DNA of 64,000 nt from Nitzschia sp. DOCU1 (GCA_951394045.1 OX595993.1:1-64000); one strand, 5' to 3'. Counted from the first letter of the stretch, positions 11,240 to 22,676 are shown. Program-made: numbers and translations. The notes: a model not told the origin generated them from the sequence alone.

Positions 11240-12460
11240 TTGAACAGTCATTCGTGCCTGAGACAAGGTCCGAGAGAACCACTCTGACCGCCGAGGTCGG
11301 CAGGCGCCATCAGCATGATCTCCACCCTGGCCGATCAAAGCATCAAGGGTTTCTACCTCCGAGGGCGATAGTTGGTCCAAATCCAATGGAGCCCGTTTGG
11401 CAAAGGCATTATTCGCGGTTAGATGGTCGTGAAGACGCTCGATATATGTAGCCACACCTGCTTTATCCTTGCTTTTGACCCCCCGAGAAATAATGGCAGG
11501 AAGTGGGGAAGCCTGTCCTCTAAACAGAGCGGTCTCATCGAACTCAAGAAGTAGGCCACGGTGATCACTGTTCACAATACGAGACACTGGGGTATACCCA
11601 ATCCGTGTTAAACAAGGCACCAGCTCCGGTGACAAAAGGACAGAGTCAATTCTGCGAGATCCGGGTTGGCGAGTCTCGAACGATGGATGATGCGGGTATT
11701 TTGCAAGCCAAGGGTCGCATAGGCCGGTCTGGGTGGCCAGGCGAAGCAGGCCAGATCTCGGGTCCTCCAACGTCTCATTCCAGTCCCCGCCCACGATAAT
11801 ACCATGCTGTTGGTTCTGAAGGGACTTGATAAATACGAGTAGATCGGCTATAAACGCAGAACGAGGATGTTCATCTCGTTCCTGTAGATCCAGAGCGTTA
11901 CGTTGTTGATGCCATGCCGTGTGGCCAGCCTCACCCTGCTTATAAGTGGGATCCTTGCAAACTTGATAAACAGAAATCACCGTTAGAGGCATGCCAGAAG
12001 AGCGCCGAAAAGTCATGTAGCTCCATCGTCCCATCGAGTCCCCTCCTCGTCCTTGAGGTTCTAGTCTTCCCACCATAGCGCCCACAGTTATTATAGCGGT
12101 GCCCCCTGGTTTGGTGCTTGTGAGAGATGCTTGTTGGCTTGAGTCAAACTGGCATGCCGCTCGGCCAGGAGCAGCTTTATGAACCATGTCGCTGAGACGC
12201 ATTTTTGTCTGAAGCTGTTGGGTGTCCTGATGGTGCTCAGATAGCGCCAAAACGTCAATATTTTCATGGTCTTGGAAATGCACTAAATCTTCCAATGTAT
12301 TGCCATCTGGACTAAACTGCAAGCCTCGAACGTTCTGAAAAAGCAGACACACGTGACCTGATAGTGACTCAGTCAGGATATTGGAGCCTTTCCAATCGTT
12401 ATCATGATTTGGAAGAGGAAGTCGCCGTTGGAGGAATCTTGCCGTGTTGGAGGCGGCCAA
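11240..12460 (-). pseudogene. Retroelement EEP endonuclease, C-terminally cut
   Basis: An endonuclease/exonuclease/phosphatase fold with motifs in order: LLFQNVRG (Asn), LALSEHH (Glu), GGTAI, VISVYQV, GIIVGGDWNET (Asp/Asn), RRIDSVLL (Asp) and NSDHRGLLLEF (catalytic Asp-His). This type of domain makes the target-site nick for non-LTR retrotransposition. The frame overlaps the end of ORF1 in the -1 frame and is open upstream of the nominal TTG, so translation may depend on frameshifting or re-initiation. After about residue 400 it reads into antisense-free DUF1517 gene sequence, so the reverse transcriptase expected downstream is missing. Confidence 0.75.
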
Positions 12461-12465
12461 GCGGA

Positions 12466-14224
12466 CTATGGTGCGTCGCTCTCCGAATCCATGGTCATGG
12501 GATCCGAAGAGCTAGCAGCATGTTCGCGATGAGGTGTCGCATGGGCGTTGACTTTCTTGAGGGGGCGTTGGGGAGAGCCAACATCCTCAGCAGGACGCCC
12601 TTGTTTGGATTGAAGAAACGCAAGAAGATCCTGCGAGATTTTGTTGTTATGAGCAACTTGATTAGCCAGCTCTTGTTGGCTATCTTTGGTGACCCATGGA
12701 CTGTTGGATCCGGTCATGGAATTAATTGTACGTTGTATGATCTTGTCGACCAACTCGTCAAATTTCTTCTGATGAGCTTCTAAATCCTCTAAGAATTTGG
12801 TCTGCAAGGCCTGCATTTTTTCTTCCATTTGGGCCTCCTTTTTTCTTCATGGCGTCATCAATACGGTTCTGCACAGTGACATCATCCAGTGTACTCATCT
12901 GCGTAGTGGTCGTCTCCAAATAAGCATCGTCGTTGCGGGATTTCTGAGGCAAGGGCGGAAAAGCAGCTTGGCTAAGATCGCAAAACAATTCCACCGGGGG
13001 CAAACGCTTCCATGGATTTGATGCGGCGGTCCAAATAGTGCTGACTGCAACCGAGTCATCCTCGTCCGGGAGTGCAAAGGCTTGATTGTATTTACCAGTT
13101 CGGGACGTACCAGATGGAGAGGCCGTAGAGCGACCTGGAATACTTTGAAACCGAACAGGGCCAAAAGAGTATTTCTTCAAGTGCTCGTCCAACCAGTTGC
13201 TGACCATGCCATAAGTCCCGGCAGTGACAGACAGGTTGATGCGCTGTTTCTGAAAGTCAGGGTACACGCGATAGATGTCGGGTGCATCATGGAGTATAGT
13301 ACGCAATGACTCCACATTCTCCAAATCATCCTTGATGTAATTAGTCAAGGTCACATTGCGGATTTGAATATTGCGATGTTCCGACATGTAGGCCACGTGT
13401 TGCTTGATCCAGCGGGCAAAAGTAGCTGGGCTGTCCTTTTTAAGAGCATATGGAAGAAAGTTGGGAAGATTCTTCTCCACAAGAGCTGATCTGTCCATCA
13501 AAAATCGAGCGAACTTGATTGAACTTTTCGGGACATGCACACGCAAAATATCCGTACTAACCACTTTGCCTTGGATAGTGACTCTCTCTACAACACGGTC
13601 AAAACCCATGGGAATAATCACCTCGCCATCTAAAAAATTGCTGGAGTCATCCAGAAAGAGTGCAATATCCTGGGCAAGGGACTTGTCGTTGCGTGCAGCA
13701 GTAAAAGCATGATCCCAGGCTTCGTTAATACCCTCCGCCAGAACGTCATAGGCCGAAGTGTATGGGTGCTCTTTAATCAAGTAGCCTAACAGAAGAGTTT
13801 CCAAGCCTTTATCAAAGGGAGTGGGATGAATACGGAGATAAATCTTGCGCTCCGAAAACCATTTCATGCCGATTCGAGATTTAATGGTAGAAAAGGGAGT
13901 TTTGGTAAAAAGCTGGAATCCCAAGAGAACTTTGCTTTCTCGGCCCTCCACTTTCGTCACATAAAAATCATCATAGAATGACTCCATAGCGGGCTTGGCA
14001 GTCAAAGAAAATGCCTTTCCTTTGCCATTGCGGAGAATCAACGTTTCGTCTTTTGCAGCCGAAATGACCTGTTGCACCACCTGCATCAAAACTCCGGCAA
14101 TGTTCAATTTTTCGCCCCTACCGTCAGGAATCACCTCCAACCGCACCAAATACTCGTGGGTGATACCATTCCCAGCATATCCACCACTGGAGTAGGCTGG
14201 AATCGAAGCGGAAGAGAAAGTCAT
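12466..14224 (-). CDS. Retroelement ORF1 protein, one frameshift
   Basis: Frame 1 runs 14224 to about 12845 (about 460 aa), then continues in another frame to the stop at 12466 (a further ~125 aa). The switch is at a run of six A in ATGAAGAAAAAAGGAGG near 12842-12850. After removing one base the chain reads on as a charged coiled coil (MEEKMQALQTKFLEDLEAH) and ends in a Ser/Asp tail. The main part has no motif I recognise; its place before an endonuclease ORF is the reason for calling it ORF1. The frameshift may be a mutation, a sequencing error or a programmed slip. Confidence 0.55.
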
Positions 14225-14662
14225 GGTAGTAACAAATACGTGTAGAAAGCTACGGTACTTTTCTACTGCTAAGTTTTTCGCTCTTCAGCGTCTTTCAACC
14301 AGAAAGAATGACATGGCTCCAGTTTGTAATTTATGACCTCGTTTTGAACTGGATTGTCGTCCCGTATTGAGCATATGGCTTCATTACTACCACTATTTGA
14401 ATCTTTCCAAAATACGAGAAACCATGTAAGACATGTCGCTGCGACACCTTATAACTGTCAACTCTCCCCAATTGGCCCGCTCCTTCCAGCAACTCCCGCC
14501 TTAGTCTAATCAAAGTTTGAAAAAGCTAGTCTTAGTTCAAACATCCTCCCGCCTTAGTCCAGCAGTTGGCTCTGACCCACTCCAGGACTCTCTCTTAGTT
14601 ATCCCACCTTACATTGAAAGATGCAAAGTCCCCACTAATGTTCCAACTTTAACAACCCAGCA
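14225..14662. other. Divergent spacer between retroelement and large ORF
   Basis: About 440 bp between the 5' end of the retroelement ORF1 (minus) and the large plus-strand gene. Contains several short direct repeats around CTCCCGCCTTAGTC near 14490-14570. No gene seen. Confidence 0.4.
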
Positions 14663-17600
14663 ATGAAGATGTTATCCATCCAATCCCGCAACAAAAGAAG
14701 GCGTGGCGGCTCTATTACCCTGACCAGATCCACTTTCACCACCACAGTAACTGCTGATGGAAGTGGGCAAGTCAACACCAACAACGAGGACATTAGTCTG
14801 CATGTATCTCAAAGTAGCAACAACCATAGAACACTCACTCATCTTGGTTCCGATGACTCTTACCTTCGTCTTCATTCACAAGATACTGAAACCCCTCTTT
14901 ACCAATCCAGGTTTCACGACCATCAGTTTGATCTCATCATCAATGACACAGATTCTGACAAAGAGGAATCCCAGCCCTCGGAGGACCATCATCAAACACC
15001 CGCAGATTCTGACGAGGAGGAATCCCAGACCTCAGACCAACGTAATCTTCTCTCTGAGAAGGAGATTGAGTCCACCCAGTATGCCGAATGTACAAACGCC
15101 ACCTTGGAGGCAACGTTGGAGCTCTTCTCCTTTTGCCTCGATGGGGGTACCTCTCTTACATTCTTTGATAATCTCATAACCCTCCTTCGTGGCCATGCCA
15201 AGAATACCAACGTTAACTTCAGTCAACTTCCTTCCCTTCCTCTTCTGATACAATTTCTGAATTCTAGTTTCAAATGTCCAACTCCAACAGAGGTGATGGT
15301 GGATAGACATTCTGTCCAAACTTTTGACATACTTGGACAGATCACGGATCTCCTGTCCTCAGACCTCACGGATGACATATCAAACCTATGCGTAAACCCT
15401 GCACCTGATACAATCTTCAAGCCATATGTACCTGCGGATGAAGACAAGTACTCGGAGATCCAGGGCTCGGATTGGTACATGCGCACCTGTGACAAGTCCC
15501 TGTTGACTCCATACTTGGACTCAGATGGCAACAATGTCCCCGGGTTTGTCTTGCCCTTAGTCATCTACATGGATAAGACTGGTACTGATATGTACCAGAG
15601 GTACCCATTAGAGCCAGTCATGTTCACCCTGTCAATCTTTCGCCGTGCGATCCGCGAGAAAGAACAATCATGGCGCCACCTCGGGTTCATCCCTGACCTT
15701 ACCTCTTGTACTCAGAAAGACGACGACGGCTCAAATTCTTGTGGTGCTAACAGTACCACCAAGAGTGTCCAGCTGTACCACGACTGCTTGCGGGCAATAC
15801 TTTCCCGTCTGGTGTCTCTGCAAAAGAATCCCCCCGTTGTCACCTTGGACTTTGGAGGTAACAAACAACGTTGCGCATTAATCCTGCCAGTTTCAATAGT
15901 AACTGGCGACCAGCTATCTCAAGACAAGAACTGTGGAGGAAAAGCAGTAGCCAGTGGGGCCGGTCGTCTTCACCGCTCCTGCATGACAAGCCACTATCAA
16001 GTGGCTTCTTGTACTGCAAAATCAACCCGATGTACCCCTGTCAGCAAAAGAGTACTCGAACGACTGTCGAACATAGCTCAGAGTGATAAGGAGGGCTCTG
16101 TTGATCATCAACGACTTTTTGCAACAATGGATGTTTCGGTTGACAACGCCACAGCAAGAAATTTGCTGATTCGACGTGCCAAGATTGCAAGAGTTGTTCT
16201 TGAGGATGTATTATCGACTCACCCAATCAACAACGCATGGAATGAAGTAGACTTTGGAGACAATATCAATGGAATTCACCAAGCCACTGTTGATGACTTC
16301 ATGCATTACCACGAGAGTGGACTTGGTATGTACGTCGGACAGGTTGCATACCTTGGTCTCACCAAGACAGAAAGAAACCAGATCGAGGAATTGTCCAAGC
16401 GACTTATTGGTACTACCCGAAGCGGGATTCGCGACGAGTATCCCAGAGGTCATTTCCACTCTGGCTTTTCTAATATGACTCTGCTGACGGCCAGCGAGAA
16501 GATAGGCTTGCTTTTTTCCCTTCACTTGTGTCTCAGAACCGAACAAGGCTATGAAGTCTTCGAAACGGCACTCAAAAGACAACAGCTGAAGTATATATCA
16601 TTTCCGATCACCAAGACAACAGTTAACGAAGAAGATGACAGCAAACACAGGAAGAATAAGCGAAGCAAACCAAAGCAATCGGATGAAGGCATTGACTCAC
16701 CGCCATCACTAGAGGATTATGCAACTGTTGAAAGCAAGCATCAGTACCGTGATCGCAACAAGAAACATCCTTTCCCCCGTACTGAGAAGACCGCAAGGTT
16801 AGTAACGGCGCAAATCAAACGTCACTGTCTTAGTTTTGTTCTCGATCTGGATCTGGACAAGATGCAGTTGGACATCCTTCTGTCGGAAGTGTGGTCAATA
16901 GTCCGTACCAGCATCGAAGACACAGATGACCTTATGTTTAAGGAATTCGATGATGACGGTAGTTCTGTCAGCAACACAACTCCAGGAGAGCAAAGAATCG
17001 ATGCACTCATCCCCACACTACTCCTAACCCCCCTGCCCACAACAAGAAAAGTTGACGAAGCGTCAAAATATCATTCCACCCCCACTGTGAAACACGACGG
17101 TGAGAAGGTTGTGGCAAAGCATCCATTCATGGAGCTGCGACAGTCAGACGGCTGGATTACAAAACATCGGCGAATCAAACCGTTGACCAAGGGCGATGGT
17201 GAAACATCCTGTGTCCTCTCAACTGTGGATGACTTCCAGGAGTTCCTCGAAGTTTGTCTTGCTTTCCATGCCTTTCTCCACTATTCCAACCAGCTACCAC
17301 TATCGGTACGACAGGATTTCGTCTTGATAGACCACGCTTTCAGCTCCTTTGTTGATTTATACCGACGCACAGTATACCGGGGAGACAAAGGAATTGACGA
17401 TACAACATGCAAGATCCATTCACATCTCCACCAGCCACTGCTTATGAAAGAGTACTGCGATCCACAAAACTCAGAAGCGGGAAAGGGCGAGCGTGGATTG
17501 AAAGTCTGGGCAAAGCTTGTTTCAATTACAGCTCTCAAGCGCGGGCCTCGTACCTTCGTAAAGCAAACATCCCTCCGCGTCCAAGAGCGGCAACTGCTCC

Positions 17601-18373
17601 GCAGAGCCGCCATTGCCAAAAGTCGTCGCCAGAAACACCTTGAAGACAAACCTAGCACTGACGAGGCGGAACAAGGTGGGGCGGTTGGTTGCCTTTTCAA
17701 GAGGAAACAGCCACATTTCATCTATCGATTGGGTCCAAACGGAACAGGACTGGAGACCTTGTATGAGGTCGATCGAGTTGGTGTGCTGGAACCCGCCCTG
17801 AAAAATCCTTTCCCTGCTGATCTACTGACTGCACTGGAGTGTTTGGAACCGTCCCAGAGTACATTCAAGATCTGGCTAGAGGCAGAGCTTCAAACCGAAC
17901 ACGACGGCAGGCAATACGTCCGTTGTATACCATGCCGACCGGGGGAAAGCGCATACTACGACTGGGCTGCAGTTCAGTTCCCGCAGGAAAATAACAACAT
18001 TGTCCCGGCAAAGATTCTGTTGTTTTACGAGAACAAAGATGGCGATGCAAAAGCAATCGTCCACTCGGCGGACTACCCAACAGGCAAACTCAAAGAGAAC
18101 GGTAACTTCGGAATCGGTAGGTTGGCCAGCAGATGGAAGTTGTGTTGGACTGCGAACGGGTGGCCTCGTCTGTATAGTATATCAGCTTCGGACATCCAGC
18201 ACCTACTCTATGTTGTGGAAGAGCAGGCAAATCCAAACAGACGACCCATCCCACCTCATTGCACAACTACAGCCGAGCGTAACAAATACAAGATACAGGC
18301 ACTGAAATCCAGAAGCGAGTGGGCAGCTGAGTTTCTAAAATGGGCAGGGGAGAGACAATCAGATCGGACATAG
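14663..18373 (+). CDS. 1236-aa protein, possible KDZ/Plavaka-like transposase
   Basis: Single uninterrupted frame, ATG at 14663. N-terminal 150 residues are acidic and Ser/Thr-rich. Around residues 295-345 it reads LPLVIYMDKTGTD...YPLEPVMFTL...REKEQSWRHLGFIPDL, which resembles the first catalytic block of Plavaka/KDZ DDE transposases (an Asp after a hydrophobic strand, then price-like 'PV' and 'lG.iP' elements). About residue 414, VTGDQLSQDKNCGG could be the second acidic block, followed by a Cys/His cluster (RSC, HYQVASC, TRC). A Lys/Arg-rich NLS-like stretch is near 665. The third acidic residue is not placed. If right, this is a DNA-transposon protein; otherwise a diatom-specific unknown. 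Its stop is 64 bp from the stop of the convergent minus gene. Confidence 0.5.
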   Translation: MKMLSIQSRNKRRRGGSITLTRSTFTTTVTADGSGQVNTNNEDISLHVSQSSNNHRTLTHLGSDDSYLRLHSQDTETPLYQSRFHDHQFDLIINDTDSDKEESQPSEDHHQTPADSDEEESQTSDQRNLLSEKEIESTQYAECTNATLEATLELFSFCLDGGTSLTFFDNLITLLRGHAKNTNVNFSQLPSLPLLIQFLNSSFKCPTPTEVMVDRHSVQTFDILGQITDLLSSDLTDDISNLCVNPAPDTIFKPYVPADEDKYSEIQGSDWYMRTCDKSLLTPYLDSDGNNVPGFVLPLVIYMDKTGTDMYQRYPLEPVMFTLSIFRRAIREKEQSWRHLGFIPDLTSCTQKDDDGSNSCGANSTTKSVQLYHDCLRAILSRLVSLQKNPPVVTLDFGGNKQRCALILPVSIVTGDQLSQDKNCGGKAVASGAGRLHRSCMTSHYQVASCTAKSTRCTPVSKRVLERLSNIAQSDKEGSVDHQRLFATMDVSVDNATARNLLIRRAKIARVVLEDVLSTHPINNAWNEVDFGDNINGIHQATVDDFMHYHESGLGMYVGQVAYLGLTKTERNQIEELSKRLIGTTRSGIRDEYPRGHFHSGFSNMTLLTASEKIGLLFSLHLCLRTEQGYEVFETALKRQQLKYISFPITKTTVNEEDDSKHRKNKRSKPKQSDEGIDSPPSLEDYATVESKHQYRDRNKKHPFPRTEKTARLVTAQIKRHCLSFVLDLDLDKMQLDILLSEVWSIVRTSIEDTDDLMFKEFDDDGSSVSNTTPGEQRIDALIPTLLLTPLPTTRKVDEASKYHSTPTVKHDGEKVVAKHPFMELRQSDGWITKHRRIKPLTKGDGETSCVLSTVDDFQEFLEVCLAFHAFLHYSNQLPLSVRQDFVLIDHAFSSFVDLYRRTVYRGDKGIDDTTCKIHSHLHQPLLMKEYCDPQNSEAGKGERGLKVWAKLVSITALKRGPRTFVKQTSLRVQERQLLRRAAIAKSRRQKHLEDKPSTDEAEQGGAVGCLFKRKQPHFIYRLGPNGTGLETLYEVDRVGVLEPALKNPFPADLLTALECLEPSQSTFKIWLEAELQTEHDGRQYVRCIPCRPGESAYYDWAAVQFPQENNNIVPAKILLFYENKDGDAKAIVHSADYPTGKLKENGNFGIGRLASRWKLCWTANGWPRLYSISASDIQHLLYVVEEQANPNRRPIPPHCTTTAERNKYKIQALKSRSEWAAEFLKWAGERQSDRT

Positions 18374-18436
18374 CCATAACCTAGAGTTCCACTGATCTCT
18401 CTTACCATGTTTAGTTCCTTCGCTTTTATTGACTGA

Positions 18437-21400
18437 CTATATAGTGAATAGCCGTTGCACACGTGTTGCCTCACGGCTTCCATATGGCTTCACCCAAGAG
18501 CACCCATAGTCGTCCAGAGACCACACACCTTGGCCTTTAATGAATACATCAACCAATTGCAATAGACGTCCGTCGGTGCTCTCGCACAGTTCAACCTCGA
18601 GCTCGTCGTTGTGTTTTACCCGTGACGGCTCAGATAGCTCTTGTTTTAACATCTCACAGACATCGAAGACCTGCTCGTCGGAGAACCCATGTGAAGTTAT
18701 GTGACCGTGCGATGCGGCTGTCTTGACTGGGAAAAGGATTTCTCGCAGCTTTGGGTGTGCATGGAGGTGAATTCGTAGGTGTGCACAAAATTGGAGGAAG
18801 ACTTGTAGTCGAAACAACCCAAGCTCGCATCTTGCCACCGCGTTTATATCCCCTGTAGTTTTTTCAAGGAGCTCTTCCATTGCCCAAGAGTCAATCGACG
18901 GCATTTCGTTGATTTTATTCAACAGTCCAAGGAGGATAGTCGTTATAGACTCGACTTTGTTGGGTCCGTCGCCAGACTTTTGAAAAGTCTGGCGGAAATT
19001 AAACCCAATAGGCGAGTACCTTGGGTTTGGGCCGCCAATGAACTCGCCTCCACCATCCTTCTCACCAAACATTTTCACGCACCAGTCATGGTAGAGAAAG
19101 GCTGGTCCCGGGTACGGTTTCAAAACCTCGCTTCGTTCAAACCGACTGAGTACCTCCCAGAAATAATGGAACGAATTCTGCCAGCTGGCAACCATGGCAA
19201 GCTGGATCATTCCCCGCTCAGTCAACCATGGCGAAACCCTATGAATGGCGGTGCAGGCGGCCGAGATCCATAAACTTCTGGTGGGTGCGGTGACAACAGT
19301 GAAGTAGTCCTGGACCAGATTCTGAAAATGTATTGTGTCTCAAAGGGCATGTAGTCGTCAAGGTAGAACGGGGAAAGGTCACGACATGTGGGAAGGATCG
19401 AAGGTTGTGCCGCACCCTTGTACATGCCAAATAGTTGGCGATAACGGGCGTCAACAGCATCTTGGTAGGTCTTGATCTGCGCCTTGATTCTTAGAACTTC
19501 AGAAATGTGGCTGAGCATATAATCGCCTAACCGCTTTCTGAAGTTGATTATAATCTTCAGACTCCAAAGGCTTCCGAGAGAGTCAACAAAGGTAAACGAC
19601 TTGCATGCGGTCCAGTTGTAGCCTTGGCGCTCGTCGTTATGGTCATCTTTGTGACGAGTGCCCGACTGCAGGTCGGATAGGTTCAGAACCTGGATTGTGA
19701 TCCACTCAACGTAGATCTCGTCTGCGAAAAGGAAGGATCGCAGATGGTCCGCAAATTCCAGGTAGCGGCGCTCGTTTAGGACGAATGGACGCCCCATTTC
19801 CACAGCCATCCGTTTACACGCACGGCACATGCCCTCCACTAGTCGGCCTAGAACCACCCAAATTGTCTCTCCAGTTTTCGAACGGAAAAAAACATCGGTC
19901 CCACAAAGGGTCTTTGGACGGTACACCTTCCCTGGCTCCATCGCAAGGCCTGCATTACCGAAATCAAGCCTAGACCCAAGCTTACTGTTTGACGAGCGAG
20001 ATGGGTCATTTTTGCCTTGTTCAAAAACGAATTGAACGAGGACGCGCAGGTCCCAGGCGAGGGCATCTCCGGAAAAAGACTCGTCATAAATAGAACAACC
20101 TGGCCTTGCAACAATGACATGGGGGCGACACCGGTTGAGGGTACCGACTCCACCACTCAACATTACTTGGGTGTTGCGCAAGAGGCCAGCCTCTGGCCAC
20201 ATTGTTTGTTGGAGGGCCTCCTTTGGCAACACCTCGAACTGGTGGTAGCAACTTTTGAGATCCCACGCCTGATACAGTTCGGCAGGAGAGTGGTACAGGT
20301 GGATGTCGAAGTCCTCGGTTTCGATCACCAAACGCGCCACCACAGAAGCCATTTCTTGTTGAGTGGCTAGGCGGGGTATTTCCTGCCACCGACTCGAATC
20401 ATCGTATGGTACATCTATGCAATTCGTAGCTGTTGCCACAGTAATAGCCGGCTCCACCATAGTAGTAGTAGGCGCCACAAATATACCGCCGGCAGTACTG
20501 CAAGCTGCCTCCCCCGTAGTGGCTGCCGCCGCTGCACGAGTCACAGTAGTAATGGTAACTGGCGGCCCCGCCGTAGGACTGAGGGTTGAGAGGATGGACG
20601 GAAAATTTTCAAGGGGGGCAAGAGCACCAGAACTAGGGCCGTCATCGACCTTCCGGCGCTTGCTCCGATTGAGTGAGGCCTGGGCCTCTACAAGGGAAGC
20701 TTGACGACGAAGTCCTGCAAGCGCCGCCTTGGTGGAACTGTTTTTTCCCTTCGTTTTCTGCAGGCTCAAAAGCTGCATAAAAACTACAACCCGGACTATG
20801 ATGTACTCCCGTTCGAGGGACCGGGCAAGGTGGTCATAAGACGATTTCTTGAACTTGGAATGTAGGGTTTGGAAGAGATGGTCATTGTAGTCCTGGACAG
20901 GCAGTCCGCTGTTTGCACGGCGGACTTTGTCCAGGAACTCTTCGGGCTCTTTGATCCATTCCTTCAAAAGATTCTTACGGTCGGTCATGGCTGCAACATC
21001 TCGGCAGACCATTAAGAGATCTTGGATCCGCTCCAACATCTCGCGCCGGGTGGAACATTTCCTGAAGACGATAGTAAATAGCTTCTCCATGTACCGCGGG
21101 TTTTGTCGCTTTGTTTTTTTTAATACCTTCACGTCTTCGTTGCCTACAGCAAAGATCAGGGCGGACATACCAAGCTGCATAACTTGGTGCTCACGGCGGA
21201 TCCTAGCGTATGCAGATTGCTGGTGGTGGAAGTCGACGACGTGAGCTTTGCCATAGGTGGGCAATGCCTTGCAACGGCCATCCTTGTGGTTGATATCATC
21301 GGCGTTGCTGGGATCGTCCTCGAACTCGATATGATCTTCTTCAGCAAGATCAATCTCATCAGGCATGTCGATAAAGATTCTTTTTGACTGCAAAAAGCGA

Positions 21401-22012
21401 AAAATTGAGTCCAGAATGGCAGAGAGACGATAATACCTGGCCACAACTTCGTAGTCCTGAATGTTCAGACAGTCTTCGATGCGCCGGTATGATATTTCTT
21501 TAAAGAACAAGGAGTTAGTTTAATATCATTTAAACAAGTACTTGTAAACTAGCGACTTGAAACTCACCTATTTTATTCCCTTTCTTTAGGGAGACCGCCC
21601 AGCCACGGACGCCAAGATAGTCCATGAAGCTCATTTGGAGCTCCTTGGCAAAAACATTCTGTGCAAAAAGAGCATCTCGGAAGAAGTGCCTTTTCTGCTT
21701 GCGAGCCCAGATTAAACAAACAGCGAAGACACGCATGGACGGCTGGTACCGGCCTTCCTTCTCGAAGCTCTGCTTGTCGTGGTGGGACTCCACCACCGTC
21801 TTGAACAGGTGCTCCAAGTCGCAGCCCAAGCCATTGGTGAAAAGTTTTGCCTCCTTTGCCAAAACGGTGTCGTTTTGGAGCTCCTCGAGCGAAAAGAGGC
21901 CGGTAATCTGCTGGCCCGCCACCAAAGGCTCGAGTTGTTGTGTTCGGGGATGAGCTTCAACATCAAAATCGATGGGAGGATCGTCGGCGGTGTTGGAATC
22001 GTCGTCCACCAT
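18437..22012 (-). CDS. Unknown large protein, 2 exons, one frameshift
   Basis: ATG at 22012; exon 1 22012-21568, intron 70 bp (GTGAGT...AAAG), exon 2 from 21497 down to 18437. The intron restores the frame (GNKI-EISYRRIED). Near 19340 the frame must shift (after DYMPFET the chain continues FQNLVQDYFTVV in another frame) to reach the final 290 or so residues, so the copy is either broken there, mis-sequenced, or has a tiny missed exon boundary. About 1190 aa overall. It has a Lys/Arg patch (KRRKVDD) and an Ala/Thr-rich linker near the middle but no domain I recognise. Large size and convergent pairing with the 1236-aa ORF suggest both may belong to one mobile element. Confidence 0.55.
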
Positions 22013-22054
22013 GGTCAAACGAGGATGGTGTGAGTTTTTGGTGAGATAATGGCG

Positions 22055-22169
22055 CTACGGGAAAAAAGCGCAGGCAACTCTTGTAGGCCAAAGCAGGCCT
22101 GCTTTGGCCTACCAGAGTTGCCTACGCTTTTTGTACGTAGAAAGAGTTGCCCACGCCTTTTCCCCGTAG
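22055..22169. repeat. Nested fold-back palindrome (MITE-like)
   Basis: The core 22068-22127 is a near-perfect 60-bp palindrome centred on GCAGGCCTGC (arms match at about 27 of 29 positions). An outer pair, 22055-22082 and 22142-22169, is also inverted (CTACGGGAAAA.../...TTTTCCCCGTAG), so the whole could form a long hairpin. No clear target duplication. It lies 40 bp upstream of the start of the unknown minus-strand gene, so it might act in its promoter. Confidence 0.8.
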
Positions 22170-22676
22170 AGGCCATACTCATTCAGTGCAGCAGGGTGAG
22201 GTTGGGCGAGGAAGAATTATGAGAGGAGAAACTGCAAGCTCCGCACCATGATGGTTCCGGCCTGAGAGAGAGGAGAACTCAGTTAGTGTCGTTTGCGGTC
22301 ACCCGGTCTTGCTTGCAGAAGGGAGAACATTCCCGGAACTTCCTACATAATCCAGCACTTATGGGATAAGTTTCGACGGTACCATTTGGGCCTAATTTAA
22401 ATACACGTAATCGGAGAAAGCTAAAAGTCCGCTGAAGGTATATATAGCCCAACTTGAATCATGGTGTTCTCGGATTCTAATAAATATTTGGTGAGTCTAA
22501 ATAAGTGCTTACCCTGTCTGAATTAAGACTGTGCAATGTTGTACAGTGTACTTGGGCGCACTTAGTCCTGAGGTACATTGGTGAGTCCAAAGAGAGCTGG
22601 GTGGGTTGGGGAGGCGTGGAGAGAGGCGTGGATTTCTAAAGTGTACGACAAAGGGCTATTTTAACGCACGGGGACT
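22170..22676. other. No gene recognised
   Basis: About 500 bp with no supported coding region or RNA gene. Several copies of GTGAGTCYAAA and GTAC-containing words occur but with no clear structure. Confidence 0.4.

Larger units (their letters stand above)
11236..14224 (-). mobile_element. Non-LTR-type retroelement fragment lacking RT
   Basis: A minus-strand element with two ORFs in LINE-like order: ORF1 (14224-12466) and an endonuclease/exonuclease/phosphatase domain (12460-11240). The sequence runs directly into the DUF1517 gene with no reverse transcriptase or 3' tail. LINE copies are normally 5'-truncated, so loss of the 3' half is unusual and suggests a later deletion or recombination. 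I found no target-site duplication. Confidence 0.65.
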
